5,178 nt of DNA from DATFPK01 sp035264885. Lineage in GTDB: Bacteria > Actinomycetota > Thermoleophilia > Solirubrobacterales > 70-9. The stretch is from NCBI GenBank assembly GCA_035264885.1, contig DATFPK010000048.1, forward strand, positions 1 to 5,178, written 5' to 3'. The notes below the pieces were generated by a model. That model was not told the DNA's origin. It searched no databases and worked only from the letters and a program-made list of their open reading frames with translations. A program made the translations under genes and the position numbers. Positions 1 to 4,749 of the stretch are shown here, piece after piece (the stretch's first letter is position 1; the number at the start of each line of letters is the position of its first letter).

Positions 1-158
1 CTGCTGCGCGGGATCATCGGCGGCTTCTCAGGCGGCGGGGCACCGCGCCCGTCGGGGGCCGGGTGCACGCGCCAGCCCGCGGGACGCTGCTCCTCAGAGG
101 GGGTCTTCGGCGGCGGGGTGCGCGGTGGCGCAGGAGTCTCGGCGGGCGAGTCGGGCAA
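1..158 (-). CDS. Proline-rich N-terminus of a partial protein, possibly FtsH-like
   Basis: An open minus-strand frame leaves the window at base 1 and gives 52 residues if it begins at the TTG at 158-156. It reads MPDSPAETPAPPRTPPPK, then a charged stretch, then WRVHPAPDGRGAPPPEKPP and MIPRS. Third positions are almost all G or C, as in the other genes here, while overlapping frames give arginine-rich shadow peptides. A proline-rich cytosolic leader ending in a PPxxPR-type stretch resembles, from memory, the segment just before the first membrane helix of actinobacterial FtsH proteases. The membrane, AAA and zinc-protease domains would lie outside the window, so this identity is inference. The start is uncertain. 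A GGAG at 171-174 is 12 nt from the TTG, GGGAG at 160-164 is too close, and the frame stays open further upstream. The gene is divergent from the hydrolase at 230. Confidence 0.42.
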   Translation of the reverse strand, partial: MPDSPAETPAPPRTPPPKTPSEEQRPAGWRVHPAPDGRGAPPPEKPPMIPRS

Positions 159-229
159 GCTCCCAATGTACTCCGCGGGCAGATGGCTACTGGCGGAGCC
201 AGGGCGGTTACGTATGAGAGATTGAGCAC
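159..229. promoter_or_regulatory. Short divergent intergenic spacer
   Basis: This gap of about 70 bp lies between the presumed minus-strand gene and the plus-strand hydrolase, so it must hold both starts if both genes are real. It contains a perfect 5-bp inverted repeat (CTGGC, GGA, GCCAG, at 190-202) and a palindromic TACGTA at 209-214. It also has a weak GAGAG at 216-220, 9 nt before the hydrolase GTG. No convincing -35/-10 pair is visible in either direction. Confidence 0.35.
190..202. repeat. Small perfect inverted repeat (hairpin)
   Basis: CTGGC at 190-194 and GCCAG at 198-202 are perfect reverse complements separated by GGA. The hairpin lies 28 bp upstream of the hydrolase start. It has no U-tract, so it is not an intrinsic terminator. 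It could be an operator half-dyad or simply chance in GC-rich DNA. Confidence 0.3.
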
Positions 230-970
230 GTGTCCCGCCCCCGGATCCTCCTGGTCCCAATGTTCACCGAAGTCGAGTGGACGATCGCGTCGCAGCTCGC
301 GGAGTGGGCCGAGGTTGCGACCTTCGACGCGCCCGGTGTCGGCGATGAGCCGATGCCCGGCGACGAGCCGGCTGCACTGGATCGCGGGATGGTGGTTCAG
401 CGCGCTCTGCAGGAGGTCGAGAAGCGGGGCTGGGACTCCTACTTCGTGGTCGGAGACGCGTGGGGGACCGCGACCGCCGTGCGCGTCGCGATCGCGAGGC
501 CGGAGTCGGTGCTCGGCGTGGCGCTGGGCCACGCCACGCTCAGCTACGGGCGCGAGGGCCAGCGGCCGCCGGTGAGCAAGGAGGTAACCGCGGCGATGAC
601 CCAGCTGCTACGGAGCGACTACGACTCCTTCGTCCGCTACGGAATGACCCAGTTCACGCAGGGCGGCTTCGACGAGGAGACCTCCAACCGGATCGTCGCC
701 CGGTTCCCGCCGATGGAGATCGCTTCCCGGGTCTGGGAGGCGATGGTCGATCAGGACGAGCCGATCGGCGAGCTCCTGGCGCAACTCGACGTGCCGATCC
801 TCCTGTCCAAGCACGAGGGCTGCCTGGTGTTCACGGGCGAAGGCTACGAGGATGCGATCCGGGCCTTCCCCGAGGCGCACAGAACCAGCGTCAGCCAGGC
901 ATCCTCGGCGAGCGCTGAGTTCGCCGCCGCTCTCAAGGCCTTCTGCGAGGGCGTACGCGCGGGCGCCTAA
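230..970 (+). CDS. Alpha/beta-hydrolase-fold protein lacking the nucleophile serine
   Basis: This 246-residue protein has the length and layout of a compact alpha/beta hydrolase. Strand RILLVPMF (5-12) is followed by the oxyanion-loop area, then FDAPGVGDEP (32-41), typical of the DxPGxG loop. The nucleophile elbow is VVGDAWGT (73-80), a helical cap region covers about 105-180, and a late strand DVPILL (187-192) leads to SKHEGC (193-198). In active family members the elbow is GxSxG. Here the central residue is Ala77 (codon gcg, 458-460). The C-terminal part (219-246) has no histidine where the catalytic His normally sits, so classic Ser-His-Asp hydrolysis seems unlikely. The protein may be a non-catalytic or binding homologue. 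No signal peptide or membrane segment is seen, so it is probably cytoplasmic. The GTG start is preceded by a weak GAGAG 9 nt upstream and places the first beta-strand correctly. The stop TAA overlaps the end of the convergent oxidase gene. Confidence 0.83.
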   Translation: MSRPRILLVPMFTEVEWTIASQLAEWAEVATFDAPGVGDEPMPGDEPAALDRGMVVQRALQEVEKRGWDSYFVVGDAWGTATAVRVAIARPESVLGVALGHATLSYGREGQRPPVSKEVTAAMTQLLRSDYDSFVRYGMTQFTQGGFDEETSNRIVARFPPMEIASRVWEAMVDQDEPIGELLAQLDVPILLSKHEGCLVFTGEGYEDAIRAFPEAHRTSVSQASSASAEFAAALKAFCEGVRAGA

Positions 971-2325
971 CCGGCCGGCGGGATGTTCTGGTTGCGGTGC
1001 AGGAGGTTCTCGGGGTCGTAGCGGCGCTTCAGCTCCTGGAGGCGCGCGAATGAGTCGGCGCCGAAGGCCGCGCGGACGCGGTCGAGGGGCTCGTCCGCCT
1101 GCATGTAGTTGGCGTAGCCGCCGCTGACCGAGTAGGGCTCGATCACCGCGGCCGTCTCGCGAGCCCAGACGATGCCCTCCTCGTCGTGGGCCGGATCCGT
1201 CCAGTTCGCCATCACGCTGACGTTGAAGGCGGCGTCGCGGTAGCCGAGCGCGGCGCTCTCGGGATCGACCCGCTTGGGGGCGCCGCGCAGCGACTCGAAG
1301 AGGATCTCGCCCGGTCGGCGTCCGAGGGTGCACATGCGCTCGAGCAGGGCGTCGATCAGCTCGTCGGGCAGCTCGCGGACGAAGTGCCCCTTCCAGTAGT
1401 TGCGGTCGACGCCGTAGTCGGGATTGAAGATCAGCTGCTGGTCGAGGTAGTCGCGGGCGCGGACGTCGTCGTTTGCGAGGCCGGATGCCGAGCGCAGCGC
1501 GGCGATCTCCTCCGGATCGCCATCGGAGCCCGTGTAGCAGGGGATCACCTCCGCCACCGGGGTGAGCGAGGCGTCCAGCTTGAGCTGCGCCTGGCAGCTC
1601 AGCTCATCGCCCGCGCGAGCATCGAGGTCGCGGAAGAGGCGCATCGCATCGCGGACCTGCTCACCGCCCGAGAAGGTCATCTTGCCGCCGAGCACGCGCT
1701 CGAGCGGATGGAGGCGGAGCTCGATCTGCGTCGCGACCCCGAAGTTGCCGCCGCCACCGCGGAGCGCCCAGAGCAGTTCCGGGTTCTCCTCCTCGCTCAG
1801 CCGCACCACGCCGTCCGCCGGAGTGACCAGCTCCGCCCCGACCAGGTTGTCGCAGGTGAGCCCGAACTCGGCCGTCAGGTGGCCGATGCCGCCGCCGAGG
1901 GTCAGGCCGGTGACGCCGGTCGAGCCGACCACGCCGCCCGGCGCGACTAGCCCATGGGCCTGCGTGGCGGCGTCGAAATCAGACCAGGTGGCGCCGCCCT
2001 GCGAGCGGGCCAGCCGGTCGTCGGGGTCGACCTCGACCTTCCGCATTCGAGCTAGGTCGATCACCAGCCCGTCGTCGACCGCGCAGTGCCCGGCGGGGTT
2101 GTGGCCGCCGCCGCGGACCGCGATCTCCAGCCCCTGCTCCCGGCCAAAGGCGAGCGCGGCCGCCACGTCCTCGGCATCGACGCAGCGGGCGATCGCCGCG
2201 GGGTGCCGGTCGATCAGCAGGTTGAAGCAGAGCCGCGCCCGCTCGTACTCAGGGTCGGACGGCGTCAGGACGTCCCCCTTGATCGAGTCGCGGAGCTCGG
2301 CCGGATCGGCGCCCACCGAGGGCAT
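967..2325 (-). CDS. FAD-binding oxidoreductase, BBE family (oxidase B)
   Basis: This 452-residue flavoprotein has the PCMH/FAD_binding_4 fold in its N-terminal half and a BBE tail, as in berberine-bridge-like and sugar/oligosaccharide oxidases. Visible motifs are RGGGH (71-75), whose His75 is the expected 8-alpha-histidyl FAD attachment residue, and TGLTLGGGIGHL (139-150), the flavin-binding glycine loop. They continue with CDNLVGAELV (158-167), WALRGGGGNFGVAT (186-199), YANY (404-407) and the closing KRRYDPENLLHRNQNIPP. The cysteine that gives the second flavin bond in BBE aligns with Val133, so the flavin is probably attached once. Such enzymes oxidise an alcohol, sugar or phenolic substrate and pass electrons to O2 or another acceptor; the substrate here is unknown. 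There is no signal peptide. The ATG start lies 1 bp after the TGA of the upstream reductase (TGAGATG), so translation is probably coupled. It is the last gene of a three-gene operon and a paralogue of oxidase A. Confidence 0.93.
   Translation of the reverse strand: MPSVGADPAELRDSIKGDVLTPSDPEYERARLCFNLLIDRHPAAIARCVDAEDVAAALAFGREQGLEIAVRGGGHNPAGHCAVDDGLVIDLARMRKVEVDPDDRLARSQGGATWSDFDAATQAHGLVAPGGVVGSTGVTGLTLGGGIGHLTAEFGLTCDNLVGAELVTPADGVVRLSEEENPELLWALRGGGGNFGVATQIELRLHPLERVLGGKMTFSGGEQVRDAMRLFRDLDARAGDELSCQAQLKLDASLTPVAEVIPCYTGSDGDPEEIAALRSASGLANDDVRARDYLDQQLIFNPDYGVDRNYWKGHFVRELPDELIDALLERMCTLGRRPGEILFESLRGAPKRVDPESAALGYRDAAFNVSVMANWTDPAHDEEGIVWARETAAVIEPYSVSGGYANYMQADEPLDRVRAAFGADSFARLQELKRRYDPENLLHRNQNIPPAG
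971..1034 (-). repeat. Paralogous repeat copy 1 (BBE tail of oxidase B)
   Basis: These 64 bases align without gaps to 2861-2924, about 55 of 64 identical by hand count, at an offset of 1890 bp. They encode the end of oxidase B, including the RRYDPENLLH/NIPP tail. The similarity reflects the paralogy of the two oxidase genes together with conserved protein sequence. It also offers a possible site for recombination that would delete the reductase and one oxidase. Confidence 0.7.
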
Positions 2326-2326
2326 C

Positions 2327-2848
2327 TCAGAGGCCGCCGTAGACGAGCTCCACGGCGCCCCTCGGAAGGGCGCGCTCGCTCCTCAGCTCGAGCCGCTCGT
2401 CGATGCTGATCGAGGGCGTCAGCTTCATTCCCTCGTCGATCAGCAGCGGGAGGACGATCAACCCGAACTCATCGATCACCCCCAGCCCCCGATAGGTCTC
2501 GATCGTCGTGGGCCCGCCGATCAGGTGGACGTCGCCGCCGCGATTGGCCTCGCGCACGCGCTCCAGCAGCCTCTCCGGATCCCCATCGACCACCACCTCG
2601 TCGGGGATCCCCGGCGGACGCTCGGACCCGAGCACGAACACGCCGACGTCCGGCCACGGCCACGGGTCGGCATCGATTGCGTGGCCCAGCGTGGTGATCC
2701 CCATCAGCACCGCGTCGCAGTTCACCTGGAGCTCGCCGAACCCGTAGGCCTCGGGATCGAATTCCGGGTCGGACAGCTGAACCGGGAGGCCGTCGGCGTT
2801 GGAGATGCAGCCGTCCAGGCTGGTGCACATGCGGGTCAGGATCCGCAC
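2327..2848 (-). CDS. RibD C-terminal / dihydrofolate reductase-like protein
   Basis: This 173-residue single-domain protein has the RibD-C/DHFR-like fold, the family of NADPH-dependent pyrimidine reductases and bacterial 'dihydrofolate reductase family' proteins. Evidence in order is RILTRMCTSLDGCIS (2-16), matching the first strand and the SLDGxI motif, and NCDAVLMGITT (43-53), equivalent to the DAxLxGRxT segment. After that come DVHLIGGPTTIETY (106-119), the GG(x)T nucleotide-binding turn, and LGVIDEFGLIVLPLLIDEG (122-140), matching the LvDElxLxxxPvLlGxG signature. The deaminase domain of full RibD is absent, as is normal for this stand-alone group, so a role in riboflavin synthesis is not implied. 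The GTG at 2848 is preferred because it includes the whole first strand; an ATG at 2830 is the alternative. It lies 5 bp after oxidase A and 1 bp before oxidase B. A NADPH-linked reduction paired with the flavin oxidases is plausible but inferred. Confidence 0.88.
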   Translation of the reverse strand: MRILTRMCTSLDGCISNADGLPVQLSDPEFDPEAYGFGELQVNCDAVLMGITTLGHAIDADPWPWPDVGVFVLGSERPPGIPDEVVVDGDPERLLERVREANRGGDVHLIGGPTTIETYRGLGVIDEFGLIVLPLLIDEGMKLTPSISIDERLELRSERALPRGAVELVYGGL

Positions 2849-2853
2849 GCGCC

Positions 2854-4230
2854 TCAGCCGTCCGCCGGCGGGATGTTGTGGTTGAGGTGGAAGAGGTTGT
2901 CCGGGTCGTAGCGGCGCTTCAGCCCTCGCAGCCGCTCCCAGGTACCGCCTGGGTAGGCCGCGCGGAGCGTCTCCTCGTCCTCCTCGCCGAGGAAGCCGAC
3001 ATAGCCGCCCGCTCCGTCCTTTCCGAGCGAGTCCGCGAGCCCATCGACCCAGGCCTGGTGGGTCTCCCTCTCGGCGCCGTCCCCGAACATCGCTGCGACG
3101 TTCACCATCATCCGCCGGTCGCGGTGGGCGAACGCCGTGGCATCGTTCGGAACCCGCGCGAGCGCTCCGCCGAGGACGCGGATCTGGACCGCCTTCATCA
3201 TCGCCGTCGACTGCGGGAGCTGCTCCAGGATCGCCGCGGCGGCGTCCGCGTCGAGCGAGTCGGCGAAGAAGTTGGTCCCGGCCGCGAAGCGGACCTCCGG
3301 CTCGGGGCCCTCGTAGAGCTCCAGGTAGCGCATCGGCCGCACCATGTCGGCGAGCGGCTCGGCCAGGCCGCGGAAGGGGGCGATCACCGCGTCGGCCTCG
3401 TCCGCCGGCCCGACGTGGGCCATCAGCGCCATGACGACCGGCTTGCCGTGGGCCGCCTCGGGGACGAAGGGCATCGGCGGCGCGATCATCACGTTGGCGA
3501 TCGTGGAGAGCTCCTCCGGCGCGGCGTCCGCGGCCTCGATGAAGCCTGTGATCGCCTCGGGCGAGGCGGGCAGGATCATCATGCCGCCCACGATCTCCGA
3601 GATCTCGTGCAGGCGCAGCTGGAAGCGGGTGGCGATCCCGAAGTTGCCCTCGCCGCCGCGGATCGCCCAGAAGAGGTCGGGCTCCGACTGCTCGCTGGCC
3701 TCCACGACCTCGCCGTTCGCCGTGACCACCTCGGCCGCGATCAGGTTGTCGATGGTCAGCCCGCTGTGGCGGGCCAGAAAGCCGATGCCTCCGGCGAGGG
3801 TGATGCCGCCGACGCCCACCGAGCCGGTGTCGCCGAGGCCCGTGACGAACCCGCGCTCGGAAGTCGCCTTCGTGTACTGGCCGGCCGTCGCGCCCGTCTC
3901 GACCCAGGCGGTCCTCCCGTCGGCGTCGATCTCGACCGAGTTCATCCCGGAGAGGTCGATGACGAGCCCGCCATCGACGGTGCCGTAGCCGGGACGGCTG
4001 TGGCCGCCGCTGCGGACCGCGAGCTCCAACCCGCTCTCGGGAGCGAGCGAGACGACGCGTGCGACGTCCTCGGCGCCCGCCACCCGCGCGACCGCGACCG
4101 GATGGCGGTCCCAGCCCTTGAAGAAGACCTGGCGTGCCTCGTCATAGCCGGGGTCTTGGGGGGTGATCAGCTCGCCGGCGAGCTGGGTCCGAAGATCGTC
4201 GATCGGGATTTCCTTGGGGGTTGAGGCCAC
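2854..4230 (-). CDS. FAD-binding oxidoreductase, BBE family (oxidase A)
   Basis: This 458-residue cytoplasmic-looking flavoprotein opens the minus-strand operon. Its motifs are RSGGH (73-77), with His77 the likely covalent FAD residue, and YGTVDGGLVIDLSGM (82-96). Next are the glycine loop VGVGGITLAGGIGFL (138-152), IDNLIAAEVV (160-169), WAIRGGEGNFGIAT (188-201) and the BBE tail RRYDPDNLFHLNHNIPP. The position of the second flavin-bonding cysteine in BBE aligns with Thr135, suggesting mono-covalent FAD. The YxNY motif kept in oxidase B is here YVGF (410-413), and the active-site partner residues may therefore differ. The substrate is unknown. The GTG start at 4230-4228 is strongly supported by a long Shine-Dalgarno match 5 nt upstream. 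The gene is divergent from the ArsR regulator, and 5 bp separate its TGA from the reductase GTG. It is a paralogue of oxidase B, clearly diverged in sequence. Confidence 0.94.
   Translation of the reverse strand: MASTPKEIPIDDLRTQLAGELITPQDPGYDEARQVFFKGWDRHPVAVARVAGAEDVARVVSLAPESGLELAVRSGGHSRPGYGTVDGGLVIDLSGMNSVEIDADGRTAWVETGATAGQYTKATSERGFVTGLGDTGSVGVGGITLAGGIGFLARHSGLTIDNLIAAEVVTANGEVVEASEQSEPDLFWAIRGGEGNFGIATRFQLRLHEISEIVGGMMILPASPEAITGFIEAADAAPEELSTIANVMIAPPMPFVPEAAHGKPVVMALMAHVGPADEADAVIAPFRGLAEPLADMVRPMRYLELYEGPEPEVRFAAGTNFFADSLDADAAAAILEQLPQSTAMMKAVQIRVLGGALARVPNDATAFAHRDRRMMVNVAAMFGDGAERETHQAWVDGLADSLGKDGAGGYVGFLGEEDEETLRAAYPGGTWERLRGLKRRYDPDNLFHLNHNIPPADG
2861..2924 (-). repeat. Paralogous repeat copy 2 (BBE tail of oxidase A)
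   Basis: This is the partner of 971-1034, in the same orientation and without gaps. The best-matching part is the segment encoding KRRYDPxNL, including the shared ggtcgtagcggcgcttcag. It marks oxidases A and B as tandem paralogues separated by the reductase gene. Confidence 0.7.
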
Positions 4231-4235
4231 GGCGA

Positions 4236-4245
4236 CTCCTTTCTT
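4236..4245 (-). promoter_or_regulatory. Strong ribosome binding site for oxidase A
   Basis: On the minus strand this reads AAGAAAGGAG, an extended complement of the 16S rRNA 3' end, placed 5 nt before the GTG at 4230. It is by far the best Shine-Dalgarno in the window. It fixes the oxidase A start despite the GTG codon and suggests the operon is translated efficiently when transcribed. Confidence 0.85.
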
Positions 4246-4299
4246 GGTGAACCGACGACTCTAGGAAAGGCGGGGTCGTCGACCTATTCGACTTGGTGA
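4243..4299. repeat. Pair of 8-bp direct repeats CTTGGTGA in the control region
   Basis: CTTGGTGA occurs at 4243-4250 and again at 4292-4299, 49 bp apart. Both copies lie between the oxidase A start and the divergent regulator. On the minus strand they read TCACCAAG. The first copy overlaps the start of the oxidase A ribosome binding site. They could be binding sites for a regulator of the operon, or chance. Confidence 0.35.
4253..4281. repeat. 7-bp inverted repeat in the oxidase A leader
   Basis: CGACGAC at 4253-4259 and GTCGTCG at 4275-4281 are perfect reverse complements with a 15-nt loop. If the oxidase mRNA starts upstream of 4281, this would form a hairpin just before the ribosome binding site. 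No U-tract follows. A function as a leader hairpin or operator is only a possibility. Confidence 0.3.
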
Positions 4300-4390
4300 G
4301 CGGTTGATAAGCCAGGGAAATCACGCCGCCTGGGCTTTCCTCTGATGACGAACAGTGTCGGCGGAACTAATCGGTCCCGCCGCCGAGCCT

Positions 4391-4410
4391 ATTCAACCGT
4401 TTGGTTTAAT
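4391..4410. promoter_or_regulatory. Probable ArsR-family operator (dyad)
   Basis: The 20 bp form an interrupted palindrome, ATTnAACC-N4-GGTTnAAT, with all seven specified bases of each half matching. It is an AT-rich island in otherwise very GC-rich DNA and ends 9 bp before the regulator GTG. Winged-helix dimers of the ArsR type usually bind dyads of this size in their own promoters, so autoregulation is the simplest reading. Control of the divergent oxidase operon is possible but less direct, because its start is 160 bp away. Confidence 0.72.
4405..4410 (+). promoter_or_regulatory. Candidate -10 element of the regulator promoter
   Basis: TTTAAT matches TATAAT at five of six positions and lies inside the right half of the operator dyad, 9 nt before the GTG at 4420. 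Transcription would then start at or within a few bases of the start codon, giving a leaderless or nearly leaderless mRNA. This agrees with the lack of any Shine-Dalgarno before the GTG. No good -35 is visible at the usual distance. Confidence 0.45.
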
Positions 4411-4419
4411 GCGGCCCGC

Positions 4420-4749
4420 GTGACTGCCGCCAAGCTCGACAGGACGTTTTCCGCGCTCGCGGACCCGACCCGCAGGGCGATCCTGCGCCGACTCGCCGAC
4501 GGCGACGCGACCGTGAGCGAGCTGGCCAAGCCGCTGCCGATCTCGATCCAGGCCGTCTCCAAGCACCTCAAGGTGCTCGAGCAGGCAGGCCTCGTCACCC
4601 GCGGGCGGACCGCCCAGCTGCGGCCCGCCCACCTCGAGGGCGGCCCGCTGAAGCAGGCAGCCGGCTGGATCGAGGACTACCGCCGCTTCTGGGAGGGCGG
4701 CTTCGAGCGGATCGACCGGCGCCTCGCGGAGAGGAAGTCGCGTGCCTGA
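4420..4749 (+). CDS. ArsR-family winged-helix transcriptional regulator
   Basis: From the GTG at 4420 this is a 109-residue ArsR/HTH_20-type repressor of the group that pairs with SRPBCC proteins. It shows LDRTFSALADPTRRAILRRL (6-25), the family's first-helix signature, then VSELAKPLPIS (32-42). The recognition helix is IQAVSKHLKVLEQAGLV (43-59), followed by the wing around 60-68 and the C-terminal dimer helix WIEDYRRFWEGGFERIDRRL (83-102). It has no cysteine, so it cannot carry the classic arsenic or metal thiol site; the ligand is unknown. An in-frame ATG at 4345 would add 25 residues, but it lacks a ribosome binding site and the extra peptide looks unlike the family. That start would also place the operator inside the gene, so the GTG is preferred. 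The stop overlaps the SRPBCC start by 8 bp, indicating co-translation. Confidence 0.9.
   Translation: MTAAKLDRTFSALADPTRRAILRRLADGDATVSELAKPLPISIQAVSKHLKVLEQAGLVTRGRTAQLRPAHLEGGPLKQAAGWIEDYRRFWEGGFERIDRRLAERKSRA
4728..4737 (+). promoter_or_regulatory. Ribosome binding site for the SRPBCC gene
   Basis: GGAGAGGAAG lies inside the end of the regulator gene, with its GAGG 7 nt before the GTG at 4742. It supports that GTG as the true start, in a different frame from the regulator, and so supports the 8-bp gene overlap. Confidence 0.7.

Noticed and set aside
14..532. Minus-strand 172-codon frame at the left end
   Set aside because: It overlaps the hydrolase and the presumed proline-rich partial gene in a different frame, and its product is Arg/Pro-rich with no motifs.
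608..1333. Minus-strand open frame across the hydrolase/oxidase B junction
   Set aside because: It overlaps both supported genes, and the product is arginine-rich without domain features. It is a composition artefact.
1562..2911. Plus-strand open frame of about 449 codons across oxidase B and the reductase
   Set aside because: It spans two well-supported minus-strand genes and their junction. The product is rich in Ser/Pro/Arg and matches no family I recognise.
2878..4224. Long plus-strand open frame of about 450 codons opposite oxidase A
   Set aside because: It is a mirror frame of a clearly conserved flavoprotein. Its product is an Arg/Asp/Val-rich low-complexity sequence with no recognisable domain, as expected from long antisense frames in very GC-rich DNA.
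4312..4341. CCAGG/CCTGG and GGAAA/TTTCC inverted repeats as a possible terminator
   Set aside because: The stems are only 5 bp with loops of 12-15 nt and no U-tract follows. The place, between divergent promoters, is also wrong for a terminator.
4345..4419. N-terminal extension of the ArsR regulator starting at ATG 4345
   Set aside because: There is no ribosome binding site, the peptide is unlike the family, and the start would put the operator and -10 box inside the coding sequence. The GTG at 4420 gives the normal family length.
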